Part shown: piece by piece, positions 17,616-26,292 of the stretch
Numbering within the stretch: position 1 is the stretch's first letter
Layout of the letters: each line of letters starts with the position of its first letter
Source: Bacteroidales bacterium
GTDB lineage: Bacteria > Bacteroidota > Bacteroidia > Bacteroidales > UBA932
NCBI GenBank assembly: GCA_016293535.1
Contig: JAEDEB010000008.1
Location: 1 to 49,533 of the forward strand
Length of the DNA stretch: 49,533 nt
Reading direction: 5' to 3'
The notes under the pieces: model-generated
The model's database searches: none
What the model was told of the DNA's origin: nothing
The model's input: the letters and a program-made list of their open reading frames with translations, nothing else
Position numbers and translations under genes: made by a program

Positions 17616-20600
17616 TAGTTTTTCCATGAGACTGAGAGCCTTCGCTATGGAATCGACGTTCCTTGAAAGCAACTTTATCTTTCCGTCAGACTGTTTGAAT
17701 TCGAACAGATTTCCGTTTTCGTTGATATGCTCGAGTACCTTTTCGAATCTTCCTGACTTGTAGAATGGTGACATCTGATTGGAAATGAAGAACATAATGA
17801 GAAGACCGTTCTTTATTATGACTTTTTCCAAACCGATTTTCCCGGCTATCTGGCGTATCTTCACTATGTCGAAGAGTCTCTCTGTTTCTATAGGCATCTT
17901 TCCGAACCTGTCCTCCATGTCTTCCTTCATCTTCTTGAGGGTCTTGAAATCAGTTATGGAGTCGAGTTCCTTGTAAATTCTTATTTTTTCGGCAGTCACC
18001 GACATATATTCATCAGGAATAAGGGCAAGCTGGTCAGTTTCGACTGTGGTGTCCGCTATGTATCCGTCCTCGGTAGATGATGTATGGATTCCCGTTTCCA
18101 TACCGAGTTCCTCCATGGCTTCGGAAAGTATCTTCTGATATGTTTCAAAACCCATGTCAGATATGAAACCGCTCTGCTCGGCCCCGAGCAGGTTGCCGGC
18201 TCCCCTTATATCCAGATCCTGCATCGCAATGTTGAATCCGCTTCCAAGGTCAGAGAAGGCTTCAATTGCCTTGAGCCTGCGTCTGGCCTCGTCGGTTATC
18301 AGAGCAAGAGGAGGCACTATCAGATAGCAGAAGGAGCGTATGTTCGAACGTCCTACCCTTCCTCTGAGCTGATGGAGATCGCTCAGGCCGATGTTCTGAG
18401 CCTGGTTGATTATTATTGTGTTGGCATTGGGAATATCGAGTCCGTTCTCTATGATGGTGGTGCACAGCAGAAGGTCGTAATCCCCGTTCATAAAATCGAG
18501 AATCTTGTTTTCAAGTACCTTTGAATCCATCTGTCCGTGCGCCACGCATATCTTCATGTCCGGCACGAGATTCCTAAGTATGCTCTCTATGGCAGGCAGT
18601 TCTTCCACTTTGTTATGGACAAAGAACACCTGCCCTCCGCGGTTGAGTTCATAGTTTATGATGCTCCTGATTTCGTCCTTATTGAAGGTCATTATTTCCG
18701 TCTGGACGGGTATTCTGTTGGGCGGAGGGGTATTTATTATGGAAAGATCCCTTGCTCCGAGCAGGGAGAACTGAAGTGTACGCGGAATAGGGGTTGCAGT
18801 AAGAGTCAAGGTATCAACCGATTCCTTGAGTTCACGGAGTTTTTCCTTGGCACTGACTCCGAACTTCTGTTCCTCGTCTATTATAAGTAGACCAAGATCC
18901 TTGAATGAGAATGATTTACTGAGAATCTTGTGGGTTCCTATAACTATGTCTATCTTTCCGCTTTTAAGTCCTTCCTGAACCCTTGCTATCTCCTTTGCCG
19001 TTCTCAGCCGGCTTACGTGTTCAATATTGCAGGGAAAGTTTTCAAGTCTGCTGCGGAAGGTGTTGTAGTGCTGGAGCGAGAGTATGGTAGTAGGTACCAG
19101 CACGGCTACCTGCTTGCTGTCGGCAACTGCCTTGAAGGCCGCTCTTACAGCAATCTCTGTTTTTCCGAATCCCACGTCACCGCAAATGAGCCTATCCATG
19201 GGGCAGTTCTCCTCCATATCCCTCTTCACTGCAGCCGTGGCTTTTTCTTGGTCAGGAGTATCCTCGTACATAAATGAGGATTCAAGTTCCTCCTGAAGAT
19301 AGGTATCCGGAGAAAAAGCGAATCCTGAAGATGACTTTCTGCGTGCGTACAGGTTGATAAGGTCCTTTGCTATGTCCTTTACCTTGGATTTGGCGCCAGC
19401 CTTCATATTCTGCCATGTCTTGCTCCCGAGTTTGTTTATTCTCGGAGCTTCGGCATCCCTTGATTTGAATCTGGATATCTTATGCAGGGAATGTACGGAT
19501 ATGAACACTACGTCGCCGTCCTTATAGACAAGTTTAACGACCTCATGGACCCGTCCACGGTCATCCTTCATTCTGACCAGACCTCCGAAAGTTCCGACCC
19601 CGTAATCTATATGGACAACGTAATCGCCTATCTCGAAGGATGAAAGGTCGTTGATTGTAAGCTGCTCGCTCTTTTCCACAGTGCGGCGTATGCTTACGCG
19701 GTGGAAACGGTCGAAAATTTCGTGGTCGGAATAACAGCACAGCTTATTTTCCGTATCGATGAACCCTGAATGGATATTGCGTCCGGGCGCCAATTCGGGG
19801 ATGAGACCGTTGTTCTGCGAAAGTATGGACTCGAGACGTTCGAGCTGCTTCTTCTTTTCTCCGAAAATGATGACCCTGTAACCGTTTTCAATCTTCGAAC
19901 GAATATCCTCTGTGAGCAGTTCGAAGTTCTTGTTGAAGACCGGCTGGGGGGAGATGCTGAATCTCACGGGGTCCGCATCCGTGCGGGAAAGAGGTACTTC
20001 GAGATATATTCGTCTGAAATCCAATGTATGCGCATAGAAATCGCGGTCACGGTACATGTCGGACGAATCGAGCCATATAGTCGTCGAAGAGGGGAGTATG
20101 TCGAACACCGAATTTCCGGAGGATATTTCTTCGCTGACGGTCGCGAGGTCCGGAAAAATATCTGCGCATTCGACAGAGGCTACCGAGAGTTGGGTATTGC
20201 AGTCGAATATGTGGATTTCTTCTATCTCGTCTCCGAATAGGGTCAATCTGTAAGGTTTGTCATGTGAATATGAGAATATGTCCACTACTCCGCCCCTTAT
20301 GGTGAACTGGCCCGGTTCTGCGACGAAATCCACGTTCTCGAAACCGGCTTCGAAGAGTATGCGCTCCACTGATTCGTGGCTTATTTCATCTCCTTTCGAA
20401 AGTTTGAGCAATGGATTCCTTATTCTGTCTTCTGAAGGAATTCCTTCTTCGAGGGCATCAGGATAGCTCACTATGAAAAGATTCTCCTCGTTTTCAGGCG
20501 CTTCTGCCATCTTTCCGAGCGCAGAGGTTCTCTGTACTCCGAGAGAGGATTTGTAATTGCTTCTCTCTATGTTTTTTCCACTTGAAGGAAGAAAGAATAC

Positions 20601-20807
20601 CCTGTCTCCCTCCACCATATTGTAGAGGTCGGCACAGCAGTATTCAGCAGAGTCCTTGTCTGGGAGTATTATGAGCTGGGTTCCCCTGTTTCCCGCAAGG
20701 GAGGCGATGAACCATCTCGCTGAAAAGAAAAGTCCGCTACAGAAAACTTCCTTTTCCGATTTTATCCTTGTGGACAGTTCTTTCAGGGATTTTGAACTTG
20801 ACAGCAT
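17613..20807 (-). CDS. mfd: Transcription-repair coupling factor
   Basis: Mfd removes RNA polymerase stalled at DNA damage and recruits UvrA. The ATG at 20807 gives MLSSSKSLKELSTRIKSEKE and 1064 residues, close to family size. Domain order is clear: UvrB-like N-terminal domains, the RNA-polymerase-interacting CarD-like domain starting IGDYVVHIDYGVGTF (about 385), then the RecG-like translocase with Walker A GDVGFGKTE (about 541), DEEQ in IIDEEQKFGV, TATPIPRTLQFSLLGARD, and GRVGRSNIRSFCY, and finally the C-terminal regulatory domain. Extending to 20978 would add 57 AT-rich codons rich in Phe, Ser and Tyr that do not resemble Mfd. Confidence 0.96.
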   Translation of the reverse strand: MLSSSKSLKELSTRIKSEKEVFCSGLFFSARWFIASLAGNRGTQLIILPDKDSAEYCCADLYNMVEGDRVFFLPSSGKNIERSNYKSSLGVQRTSALGKMAEAPENEENLFIVSYPDALEEGIPSEDRIRNPLLKLSKGDEISHESVERILFEAGFENVDFVAEPGQFTIRGGVVDIFSYSHDKPYRLTLFGDEIEEIHIFDCNTQLSVASVECADIFPDLATVSEEISSGNSVFDILPSSTTIWLDSSDMYRDRDFYAHTLDFRRIYLEVPLSRTDADPVRFSISPQPVFNKNFELLTEDIRSKIENGYRVIIFGEKKKQLERLESILSQNNGLIPELAPGRNIHSGFIDTENKLCCYSDHEIFDRFHRVSIRRTVEKSEQLTINDLSSFEIGDYVVHIDYGVGTFGGLVRMKDDRGRVHEVVKLVYKDGDVVFISVHSLHKISRFKSRDAEAPRINKLGSKTWQNMKAGAKSKVKDIAKDLINLYARRKSSSGFAFSPDTYLQEELESSFMYEDTPDQEKATAAVKRDMEENCPMDRLICGDVGFGKTEIAVRAAFKAVADSKQVAVLVPTTILSLQHYNTFRSRLENFPCNIEHVSRLRTAKEIARVQEGLKSGKIDIVIGTHKILSKSFSFKDLGLLIIDEEQKFGVSAKEKLRELKESVDTLTLTATPIPRTLQFSLLGARDLSIINTPPPNRIPVQTEIMTFNKDEIRSIINYELNRGGQVFFVHNKVEELPAIESILRNLVPDMKICVAHGQMDSKVLENKILDFMNGDYDLLLCTTIIENGLDIPNANTIIINQAQNIGLSDLHQLRGRVGRSNIRSFCYLIVPPLALITDEARRRLKAIEAFSDLGSGFNIAMQDLDIRGAGNLLGAEQSGFISDMGFETYQKILSEAMEELGMETGIHTSSTEDGYIADTTVETDQLALIPDEYMSVTAEKIRIYKELDSITDFKTLKKMKEDMEDRFGKMPIETERLFDIVKIRQIAGKIGLEKVIIKNGLLIMFFISNQMSPFYKSGRFEKVLEHINENGNLFEFKQSDGKIKLLSRNVDSIAKALSLMEKL

Positions 20808-20820
20808 CTTTAGTGGAGAT

Positions 20821-21066
20821 ATTGTTGAAAAGTATGTTGAAAACCTGTTAATATATTGTGCGTATCCCTGTTGAGAAAAATATTGAAAATTAATTTTGAC
20901 TTGCGGGAAAAATTTGGAATCGGAAAAAATTTTACGAAAATGAAATGGTATGAATGAAAAACTTCCAAATATTTTCAACCAATGATTTAAACATCGTTTA
21001 AGTCTTCAATTAATTGATAATCAAATATGATTTTGAGTTATCAACATTTTCAACAGCCAATCAACA
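20821..21066. other. AT-rich divergent gap with two opposed clusters of DnaA-box-like 9-mers (candidate origin element)
   Basis: The 312-bp gap between mfd and ruvB holds no gene. Its left part carries TGTTGAAAA at 20823-20831 and 20835-20843, TGTTGAGAA at 20869-20877 and TATTGAAAA at 20881-20889. Its right part carries the reverse orientation: TTTTCAACC at 20972-20980, TTATCAACA at 21038-21046, TTTTCAACA at 21047-21055 and AATCAACA at 21059-21066. TTATCAACA differs from the classical DnaA box TTATCCACA at one position. About 80 bp of very AT-rich DNA lies between the clusters. Function as an origin is an inference; the boxes could also be operator sites for mfd or ruvB. Confidence 0.35.
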
Positions 21067-21092
21067 ACATATATTCTTTTTAAAAAGTAAAG

Positions 21093-21100
21093 TATATTTG
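21093..21100 (+). promoter_or_regulatory. -7 element for ruvB
   Basis: TATATTTG matches TAnnTTTG and lies 19 bp before the ruvB ATG, giving a leader of about 13 nt. Confidence 0.5.
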
Positions 21101-21119
21101 TATTATAATTTTGTCATCG

Positions 21120-22148
21120 ATGCAGGATACATTCAACCCCCACGATCCGACAGTGGGCAAAGATAGTGAATTGGACGGAATAATCCGGCCGCAGGACCTG
21201 TCAGAGTTCACTGGTCAGGACAAGACTGTCGCAAACCTCAAGGTATTCGTGAAGGCAGCCAAGATGAGAGGGGAGTCCCTTGATCATGTGCTGTTCCACG
21301 GTCCTCCGGGACTAGGTAAGACCACGCTTGCCCACATTATTGCCAACGAGTTGGGAGTCAATATGAAAGTGACTTCCGGACCCGTGCTTGACAAGCCCGG
21401 CGACCTTGCCGGTCTGCTCACTTCTCTCGAGGAAGGGGACGTTCTTTTCATAGACGAGATACACAGGCTGTCTCCAGTGGTGGAGGAGTATCTCTATTCC
21501 GCCATGGAGGATTATGTCATAGATATAATGATAGACAAGGGGCCCGGGGCAAGGTCGGTGAGGATTTCCCTGAATCCTTTCACTCTTGTCGGGGCCACTA
21601 CCAGAAGCGGACTTCTCACGGCTCCCCTGAGGGCGCGTTTCGGAATTACCTGCGCCCTTGAATATTATAATGTGGACACTCTCGAGAAGATAGTAAGACG
21701 CAGCGCCTCCATACTCAAGATAGACATAGAGGATGCTGCAGCCCATGAAATTGCTCTCAGAAGCAGGGGAACTCCCCGCATTGCCAATTCTTTGCTCAGA
21801 AGGGTCAGAGACTTCGCACAGGTTCTCGGCAACGGACATATAGACCTTCAGATTGCACGTTATGCACTCGATGCTCTCAATATAGACAAGAGGGGACTCG
21901 ACGCTATAGACAACAAGATACTCAGGACTATAATAACTAAGTTCAGAGGAGGTCCCGTCGGAGCCAATACCATAGCTACTGCGGTAGGGGAGGATCAGGG
22001 AACTCTCGAGGAGGTTTACGAGCCTTTCCTCATAAAAGAGGGATTCATTGTGAGGACGCCTCGGGGAAGGGAAGTCACTTCACTTGCGTACGAGCATCTG
22101 GGATATGACAGGAAGGATCCTGAGAGTATCGAAAACACTTTATTTTAA
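21120..22148 (+). CDS. ruvB: Holliday junction branch migration ATPase RuvB
   Basis: Hexameric motor that, with RuvA, drives branch migration of Holliday junctions. From ATG 21120 the product has 342 residues. It shows LDGIIRPQDLSEFTGQ, Walker A GPPGLGKTTLAH (about 59-70), Walker B LFIDEIHRLS (about 107-116), sensor/arginine region GATTRSGLLTAPLRARFG, and the C-terminal winged-helix ending with TPRGREVT. A TTG three codons earlier (21111) would add only MSS and is not preferred. ruvA is 8 kb away at 29618, not adjacent as in many Proteobacteria. Confidence 0.97.
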   Translation: MQDTFNPHDPTVGKDSELDGIIRPQDLSEFTGQDKTVANLKVFVKAAKMRGESLDHVLFHGPPGLGKTTLAHIIANELGVNMKVTSGPVLDKPGDLAGLLTSLEEGDVLFIDEIHRLSPVVEEYLYSAMEDYVIDIMIDKGPGARSVRISLNPFTLVGATTRSGLLTAPLRARFGITCALEYYNVDTLEKIVRRSASILKIDIEDAAAHEIALRSRGTPRIANSLLRRVRDFAQVLGNGHIDLQIARYALDALNIDKRGLDAIDNKILRTIITKFRGGPVGANTIATAVGEDQGTLEEVYEPFLIKEGFIVRTPRGREVTSLAYEHLGYDRKDPESIENTLF

Positions 22149-22161
22149 ACACTATTTTGTC

Positions 22162-22169
22162 TATCTTTG
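22162..22169 (+). promoter_or_regulatory. -7 element for the frdAB/sdhAB operon
   Basis: TATCTTTG matches TAnnTTTG. It lies 13 bp after the ruvB stop and 29 bp before the sdhA ATG, so the operon has its own promoter. Confidence 0.6.
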
Positions 22170-22198
22170 CGCGCGAAATTTCATTTAAACTCAATAAA

Positions 22199-24145
22199 AT
22201 GGCCAAAGAATTAATTTCTAAGATCCCAGAGGGTCCTCTTGCCGAAAAATGGACCAACCACAAGGCTCATATCCGCGTGGTTACTCCAGGCAACAAGAGG
22301 AAACTCGAAATCATCGTCGTGGGTACCGGTCTCGGCGGAGCGTCTGCAGCAGCTTCTCTCGGTGAACTCGGTTACAACGTGAAGGTCTTCTGTATCAGCG
22401 ATTCTCCTCGTCGCGCACATTCTATCGCAGCGCAGGGTGGTATCAATGCAGCAAAGAACTATCAGAACGACAATGATTCGGTTTACAGACTTTTCTACGA
22501 GACAATAAAAGGTGGTGATTATCGCAGCCGCGAAGCCAATGTCTACCGTCTTGCAGAGGTCAGCAACAACATCATTGACCAGTGCGTTGCCCAGGGCGTG
22601 CCTTTCGCACGCGAGTATGGCGGACTCCTCGCAAACCGCTCTTTCGGTGGGGCTACAGTCAGCCGCACCTTCTATGCCCGTGGTCAAACAGGTCAGCAGC
22701 TTCTTCTCGGTGCTTATGCTGCACTCAACAGGCAGATAGCAGCCGGTACCGTGACTTCATATCCTCGTCACGAGATGCTTGATCTGGTTCTTATCGACGG
22801 AGAGGCCAAAGGTATTATTGCAAGAAATCTCGTTACAGGTGAAATAGAGAGATTCGGTGCACATGCAGTCGTGATTGCCACCGGTGGTTATGGAAATACC
22901 TACTTCCTTTCTACCAATGCAATGAACAGCAACGGTTCAGCAGCGATGCAGTGCTACAGGAAAGGTGCTTGTTTTGCAAATCCTTGCTTTGCTCAGATAC
23001 ATCCTACATGTATTCCTGTTCATGGTGACCAGCAGTGCAAGCTTACCCTTATGTCCGAGTCACTTCGCAACGACGGACGTATATGGGTACCTAAGAAACT
23101 CGAAGATGTTGAGAAACTCCGTAAACATGAGATCAAGGCTTCAGATATAGCTGAGGAGGATCGTGATTACTATCTCGAGCGCCGTTATCCTGCCTTCGGA
23201 AACCTCGTTCCGAGAGACGTGGCTTCCCGTGCGGCAAAGGAGCGCTGTGATGCCGGTTATGGTGTAAATGAGACCGGTCTCGCCGTATTCCTTGATTTCA
23301 AGACAGCGATTGACCGTCTCGGTGAGGATAAGATACGCGAGCGTTACGGCAATCTCTTCCAGATGTATGAGAAGATTGTGGGAGTCAATCCTTACAAGGA
23401 GCCTATGATGATTTACCCGGCAATCCATTACACAATGGGTGGAATCTGGGTTGATTACAATCTCCAGACTACAATTCCTGGTCTTTATGCCATAGGTGAG
23501 GCTAACTTCTCCGATCATGGTGGAAACCGTCTCGGAGCATCTGCCCTCATGCAGGGTCTTGCTGACGGTTATTTCGTACTTCCTTATACCATTGGTGATT
23601 ACCTTGCAGGTCACTTCAAGGATCCTAAGACTGATACTTCACGTCCGGAATTCGATGAGGCTGAGGCAGCTGTCAAGGAGAGAATCAACAAGCTTTTCGC
23701 AGTCAAGGGTAAGAGAAGCGTAGATTCCATACATAAGGAACTTGGTCATATCATGTGGGAGTATGTCGGAATGGCCCGCAGCGCAGAGGGACTGAAGACT
23801 GGTATAGAGAAGATCCAGAATCTTCGTGAGGAATTCTGGAAGAACGTTTATGTTCCGGGTGACAATTTCGAGTTCAACCAGGAACTCGAGAAAGCCCTTC
23901 GCCTTGTTGACTTCTTCGATATCGGTGAACTTATGGCACGTGACGCCCTCAACAGGAACGAGTCCTGCGGTGGTCACTTCCGCATAGAGTCTCAGACTGA
24001 GGACGGAGAAACCAAGCGTGATGACGAGAATTATATGTATGTCGCAGCCTGGGAGTATCAGGGAGAGGGTGTTGAGCCTCTTCTCCATAAGGAGCCTCTC
24101 AAGTATGAGAATATCAAGATTGCTACCAGAAACTATAAAGACTAA
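22199..24145 (+). CDS. frdA: Fumarate reductase/succinate dehydrogenase flavoprotein subunit
   Basis: Catalytic FAD subunit interconverting fumarate and succinate; in anaerobic Bacteroidales it works mainly as fumarate reductase. From ATG 22199 it has 648 residues. It shows the FAD dinucleotide motif IIVVGTGLGGASAAASLGELG (here cited in part), the flavinylation site RRAHSIAAQGGINAAKNY in which the His carries FAD, HPTCIPVHGD and the active-site Arg region, and GGIWVDYNLQTTIPGLYAIGE. The insertions and HGDQQCKL segment are those of the Bacillus/Bacteroides-type enzyme. frdB follows 8 bp later. No cytochrome b subunit gene precedes or follows it. Confidence 0.95.
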   Translation: MAKELISKIPEGPLAEKWTNHKAHIRVVTPGNKRKLEIIVVGTGLGGASAAASLGELGYNVKVFCISDSPRRAHSIAAQGGINAAKNYQNDNDSVYRLFYETIKGGDYRSREANVYRLAEVSNNIIDQCVAQGVPFAREYGGLLANRSFGGATVSRTFYARGQTGQQLLLGAYAALNRQIAAGTVTSYPRHEMLDLVLIDGEAKGIIARNLVTGEIERFGAHAVVIATGGYGNTYFLSTNAMNSNGSAAMQCYRKGACFANPCFAQIHPTCIPVHGDQQCKLTLMSESLRNDGRIWVPKKLEDVEKLRKHEIKASDIAEEDRDYYLERRYPAFGNLVPRDVASRAAKERCDAGYGVNETGLAVFLDFKTAIDRLGEDKIRERYGNLFQMYEKIVGVNPYKEPMMIYPAIHYTMGGIWVDYNLQTTIPGLYAIGEANFSDHGGNRLGASALMQGLADGYFVLPYTIGDYLAGHFKDPKTDTSRPEFDEAEAAVKERINKLFAVKGKRSVDSIHKELGHIMWEYVGMARSAEGLKTGIEKIQNLREEFWKNVYVPGDNFEFNQELEKALRLVDFFDIGELMARDALNRNESCGGHFRIESQTEDGETKRDDENYMYVAAWEYQGEGVEPLLHKEPLKYENIKIATRNYKD

Positions 24146-24153
24146 GCGAAGAG

Positions 24154-24933
24154 ATGGATTTCACTTTAAGAATATGGCGTCAGAAAAACGCCAAGGCCAA
24201 GGGCCATTTCGAGACATATCAGATCCACGGAATCGAAGAGGATGCTTCATTCCTTGAGATGCTCGATATCCTCAATGAACAGCTTATAAATGAGGGAATC
24301 GATCCTGTCGCAGTAGAAAGGGGATGCCAGAGCAGCGGTCCTGTTTCATTTGATCACGATTGCCGTGAGGGTATCTGCGGAGCTTGTTCACTTTATATCG
24401 ACGGACGTGCTCATGGACCTGACGATGAAGTTACTACCTGTCAGCTCTTTATGAGGAAGTTCAAAGATGGCGCAACTATTACTGTAGAGCCTTGGAGAAG
24501 TTCTGCTTTCCCTGTAATCAAGGATTTGGTTGTAGACCGCCAGGCTTATGACAAGATTCTTCAGGCAGGTGGTTATGTGTCTGTACGTACAGGTGGCGTT
24601 CCGGATGCAAATGCCATTGCTATACCTAAGGAAGATTCAGACAAATCAATGGATGCAGCTGCATGTATAGGTTGCGGTGCTTGCGTAGCCACTTGCAAGA
24701 ACGGATCTGCCATGCTCTTCGTTGCAGCCAGGGTTAGTTCTCTTGCTCTCCTTCCTCAGGGTAAGGTTGAGGCAGCACGCAGGGCAAAAGCCATGGTTGC
24801 CAAGATGGATGAACTCGGTTTCGGTGCCTGCACGAACACACGTGCCTGTGAAATGGAATGTCCTAAGCACATTACCGTAGATCACATTGCAAGGCTCAAC
24901 AGAGAGTTCCTTTCTGCAAAGTTCAAGGATTAA
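24154..24933 (+). CDS. frdB: Fumarate reductase/succinate dehydrogenase iron-sulfur subunit
   Basis: Electron-transfer subunit with three Fe-S clusters linking FAD to the quinone site. The 259-residue protein shows the [2Fe-2S] ligands in VERGC plus DCREGICGACSL (about 55-78), the [4Fe-4S] motif CIGCGACVATCKN (about 172-184), and the C-terminal CTNTRACEMECPK (about 226-238) supplying the [3Fe-4S] ligands. It is co-transcribed with frdA and followed by a strong hairpin terminator. Confidence 0.95.
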   Translation: MDFTLRIWRQKNAKAKGHFETYQIHGIEEDASFLEMLDILNEQLINEGIDPVAVERGCQSSGPVSFDHDCREGICGACSLYIDGRAHGPDDEVTTCQLFMRKFKDGATITVEPWRSSAFPVIKDLVVDRQAYDKILQAGGYVSVRTGGVPDANAIAIPKEDSDKSMDAAACIGCGACVATCKNGSAMLFVAARVSSLALLPQGKVEAARRAKAMVAKMDELGFGACTNTRACEMECPKHITVDHIARLNREFLSAKFKD

Positions 24934-24949
24934 TATTTGCTTCCATTTT

Positions 24950-24996
24950 TTATAAGAGGATGACTGATAAGTCTTATGCTTAAAAGTCATCCTCTT
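24950..24996 (+). terminator. Hairpin terminator after frdB
   Basis: A perfect 14-bp inverted repeat ATAAGAGGATGACT (24950-24963) / AGTCATCCTCTTAT (24983-24996) followed by the T-rich GTTGTTATGTTTG. The loop itself contains a small ATAAG/CTTAT helix. It lies 16 bp after the frdB stop. Confidence 0.75.
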
Positions 24997-25040
24997 ATGT
25001 TGTTATGTTTGTATAAGCGTCAGAAGCTTCTTTTTTTGTA

Positions 25041-26222
25041 TCAGTAAAGGAAATTGTTGAATGGATATCTTCCTGCGTGGATTTCAGATACAATCTTATA
25101 TATATCGTTTCTGAGTTTATCTATCCCTGTTTTTTCTTTGGCTGAGATGAATGTACAAGGAGTGTTTTCACTCGCTATCCAGCTGTTCTTGAATTCTTCC
25201 AGAGTATAGTTTTCCGCTTTTTTAGGTGTGAGTGAGTATTCGTCGTATTCCTCGTATTTGTATGCGTCTATCTTATTGAATACCACAAGAACTGCTTTGT
25301 TTCCTGCCCCTATTTCGTTCAATGTTGCATTTACAGTCTTCATCTGGTCTTCGAATTCGGGGTGCGAGATATCTACAACATGCAGAAGCACATCAGCTTC
25401 CCTTACTTCGTCCAGTGTGCTTTTGAATGCTTCAATCAGCTGCGTAGGGAGTTTTCTTATGAATCCTACGGTGTCGCTCAGCAGGAATGGACAATTTTCT
25501 ATTACTACTTTTCTTACTGTCGTGTCCAGGGTAGCGAACAATTTGTTTTCTGCAAATACTTCAGTTTTGGCGAGTAGGTTCATAAGGGTGCTTTTTCCTA
25601 CATTTGTGTAGCCTACGAGGGCTATTCTTACCATCTGCCCCCTGTTTCCTCTCTGAGTAGCCATCTGTCGGTCTACTTTCTGAAGTTGCTCTTTGAGTTT
25701 GGAGATTCTTTCCTTTACTATTCGCCTGTCTATCTCTATCTGTTTTTCTCCCATACCCCCTCTTGCCCCCATGCCGCCTCTCTGTCTTTCGAGATGGGTC
25801 CACATTCCAGCAAGTCTCGGAAGCATGTAGTTGTACCTTGCAAGTTCCACCTGCATCTTTGCGTATGATGTTCTTGCCCTCTGTGAGAATATTTCAAGTA
25901 TAAGACTCGTTCTGTCTATTACTGCGCTTGGCTTTACTATCTTCTCAATATTTCTCTGCTGTATCCCTGTGAGTTCATCATCAAATATGACGTAATCTAT
26001 CTCATTTTCAGTACAATATGCAGCTATCTCCTCCAATTTTCCGCTTCGTATGTAAGTTGCTCCATCAGGTTTGTCTACTTTTTGAACGAATTTTTTGTCT
26101 CCTTTGGCGCCGGCTGTCAATGCAAGGAATTCCAATTCTTCAAGGTATTCCATTACCCTGTTTTCATCGTCCCCCTGCTTTATTATACCTACGAATACTG
26201 CCTTGTAGTTTCTTATCTCCAT
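25041..26222 (-). CDS. hflX: Ribosome-associated GTPase HflX
   Basis: HflX splits or rescues stalled ribosomes in characterised bacteria. The start is ATG 26222 (MEIRNYKAVFVGII, 393 residues); a TTG further up at 26240 falls in the T-tract of the tonB terminator. The N-terminal HflX domain shows TYIRSGKLEEIAAYC and VIFDDELTGIQQRNIE, followed by the glycine-rich linker RQRGGMGARGGMGEKQIE. The GTPase domain carries G1 GYTNVGKSTLMNLL, G3 DTVGFIRKLP and G4 FNKID. It converges on frdB. Confidence 0.95.
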   Translation of the reverse strand: MEIRNYKAVFVGIIKQGDDENRVMEYLEELEFLALTAGAKGDKKFVQKVDKPDGATYIRSGKLEEIAAYCTENEIDYVIFDDELTGIQQRNIEKIVKPSAVIDRTSLILEIFSQRARTSYAKMQVELARYNYMLPRLAGMWTHLERQRGGMGARGGMGEKQIEIDRRIVKERISKLKEQLQKVDRQMATQRGNRGQMVRIALVGYTNVGKSTLMNLLAKTEVFAENKLFATLDTTVRKVVIENCPFLLSDTVGFIRKLPTQLIEAFKSTLDEVREADVLLHVVDISHPEFEDQMKTVNATLNEIGAGNKAVLVVFNKIDAYKYEEYDEYSLTPKKAENYTLEEFKNSWIASENTPCTFISAKEKTGIDKLRNDIYKIVSEIHAGRYPFNNFLY

Positions 26223-26232
26223 TATCTTCTCT

Positions 26233-26275
26233 TTTACCAAAAAAAGGGATGACCAATCAACTCAGTCATCCCTTT
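26233..26275 (-). terminator. Rho-independent terminator after tonB
   Basis: On the minus strand an 11-bp perfect stem (26275-26265 AAAGGGATGAC pairing with 26253-26243) with an 11-nt loop is followed by TTTTTTTGG. It lies 18 bp after the tonB stop and immediately before hflX. Confidence 0.85.
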
Positions 26276-26292
26276 CCTTTATTTGATTTGTC

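Noticed and set aside
20808..20978. N-terminal extension of mfd by 57 codons
   Set aside because: The extension is AT-driven, lacks similarity to Mfd and covers the repeated TGTTGAAAA boxes.
25020..25040. AGAAGCTTCT followed by T7 as a terminator for frdB
   Set aside because: The palindrome is too short to form a stable hairpin, and a far better terminator lies at 24950-24996.
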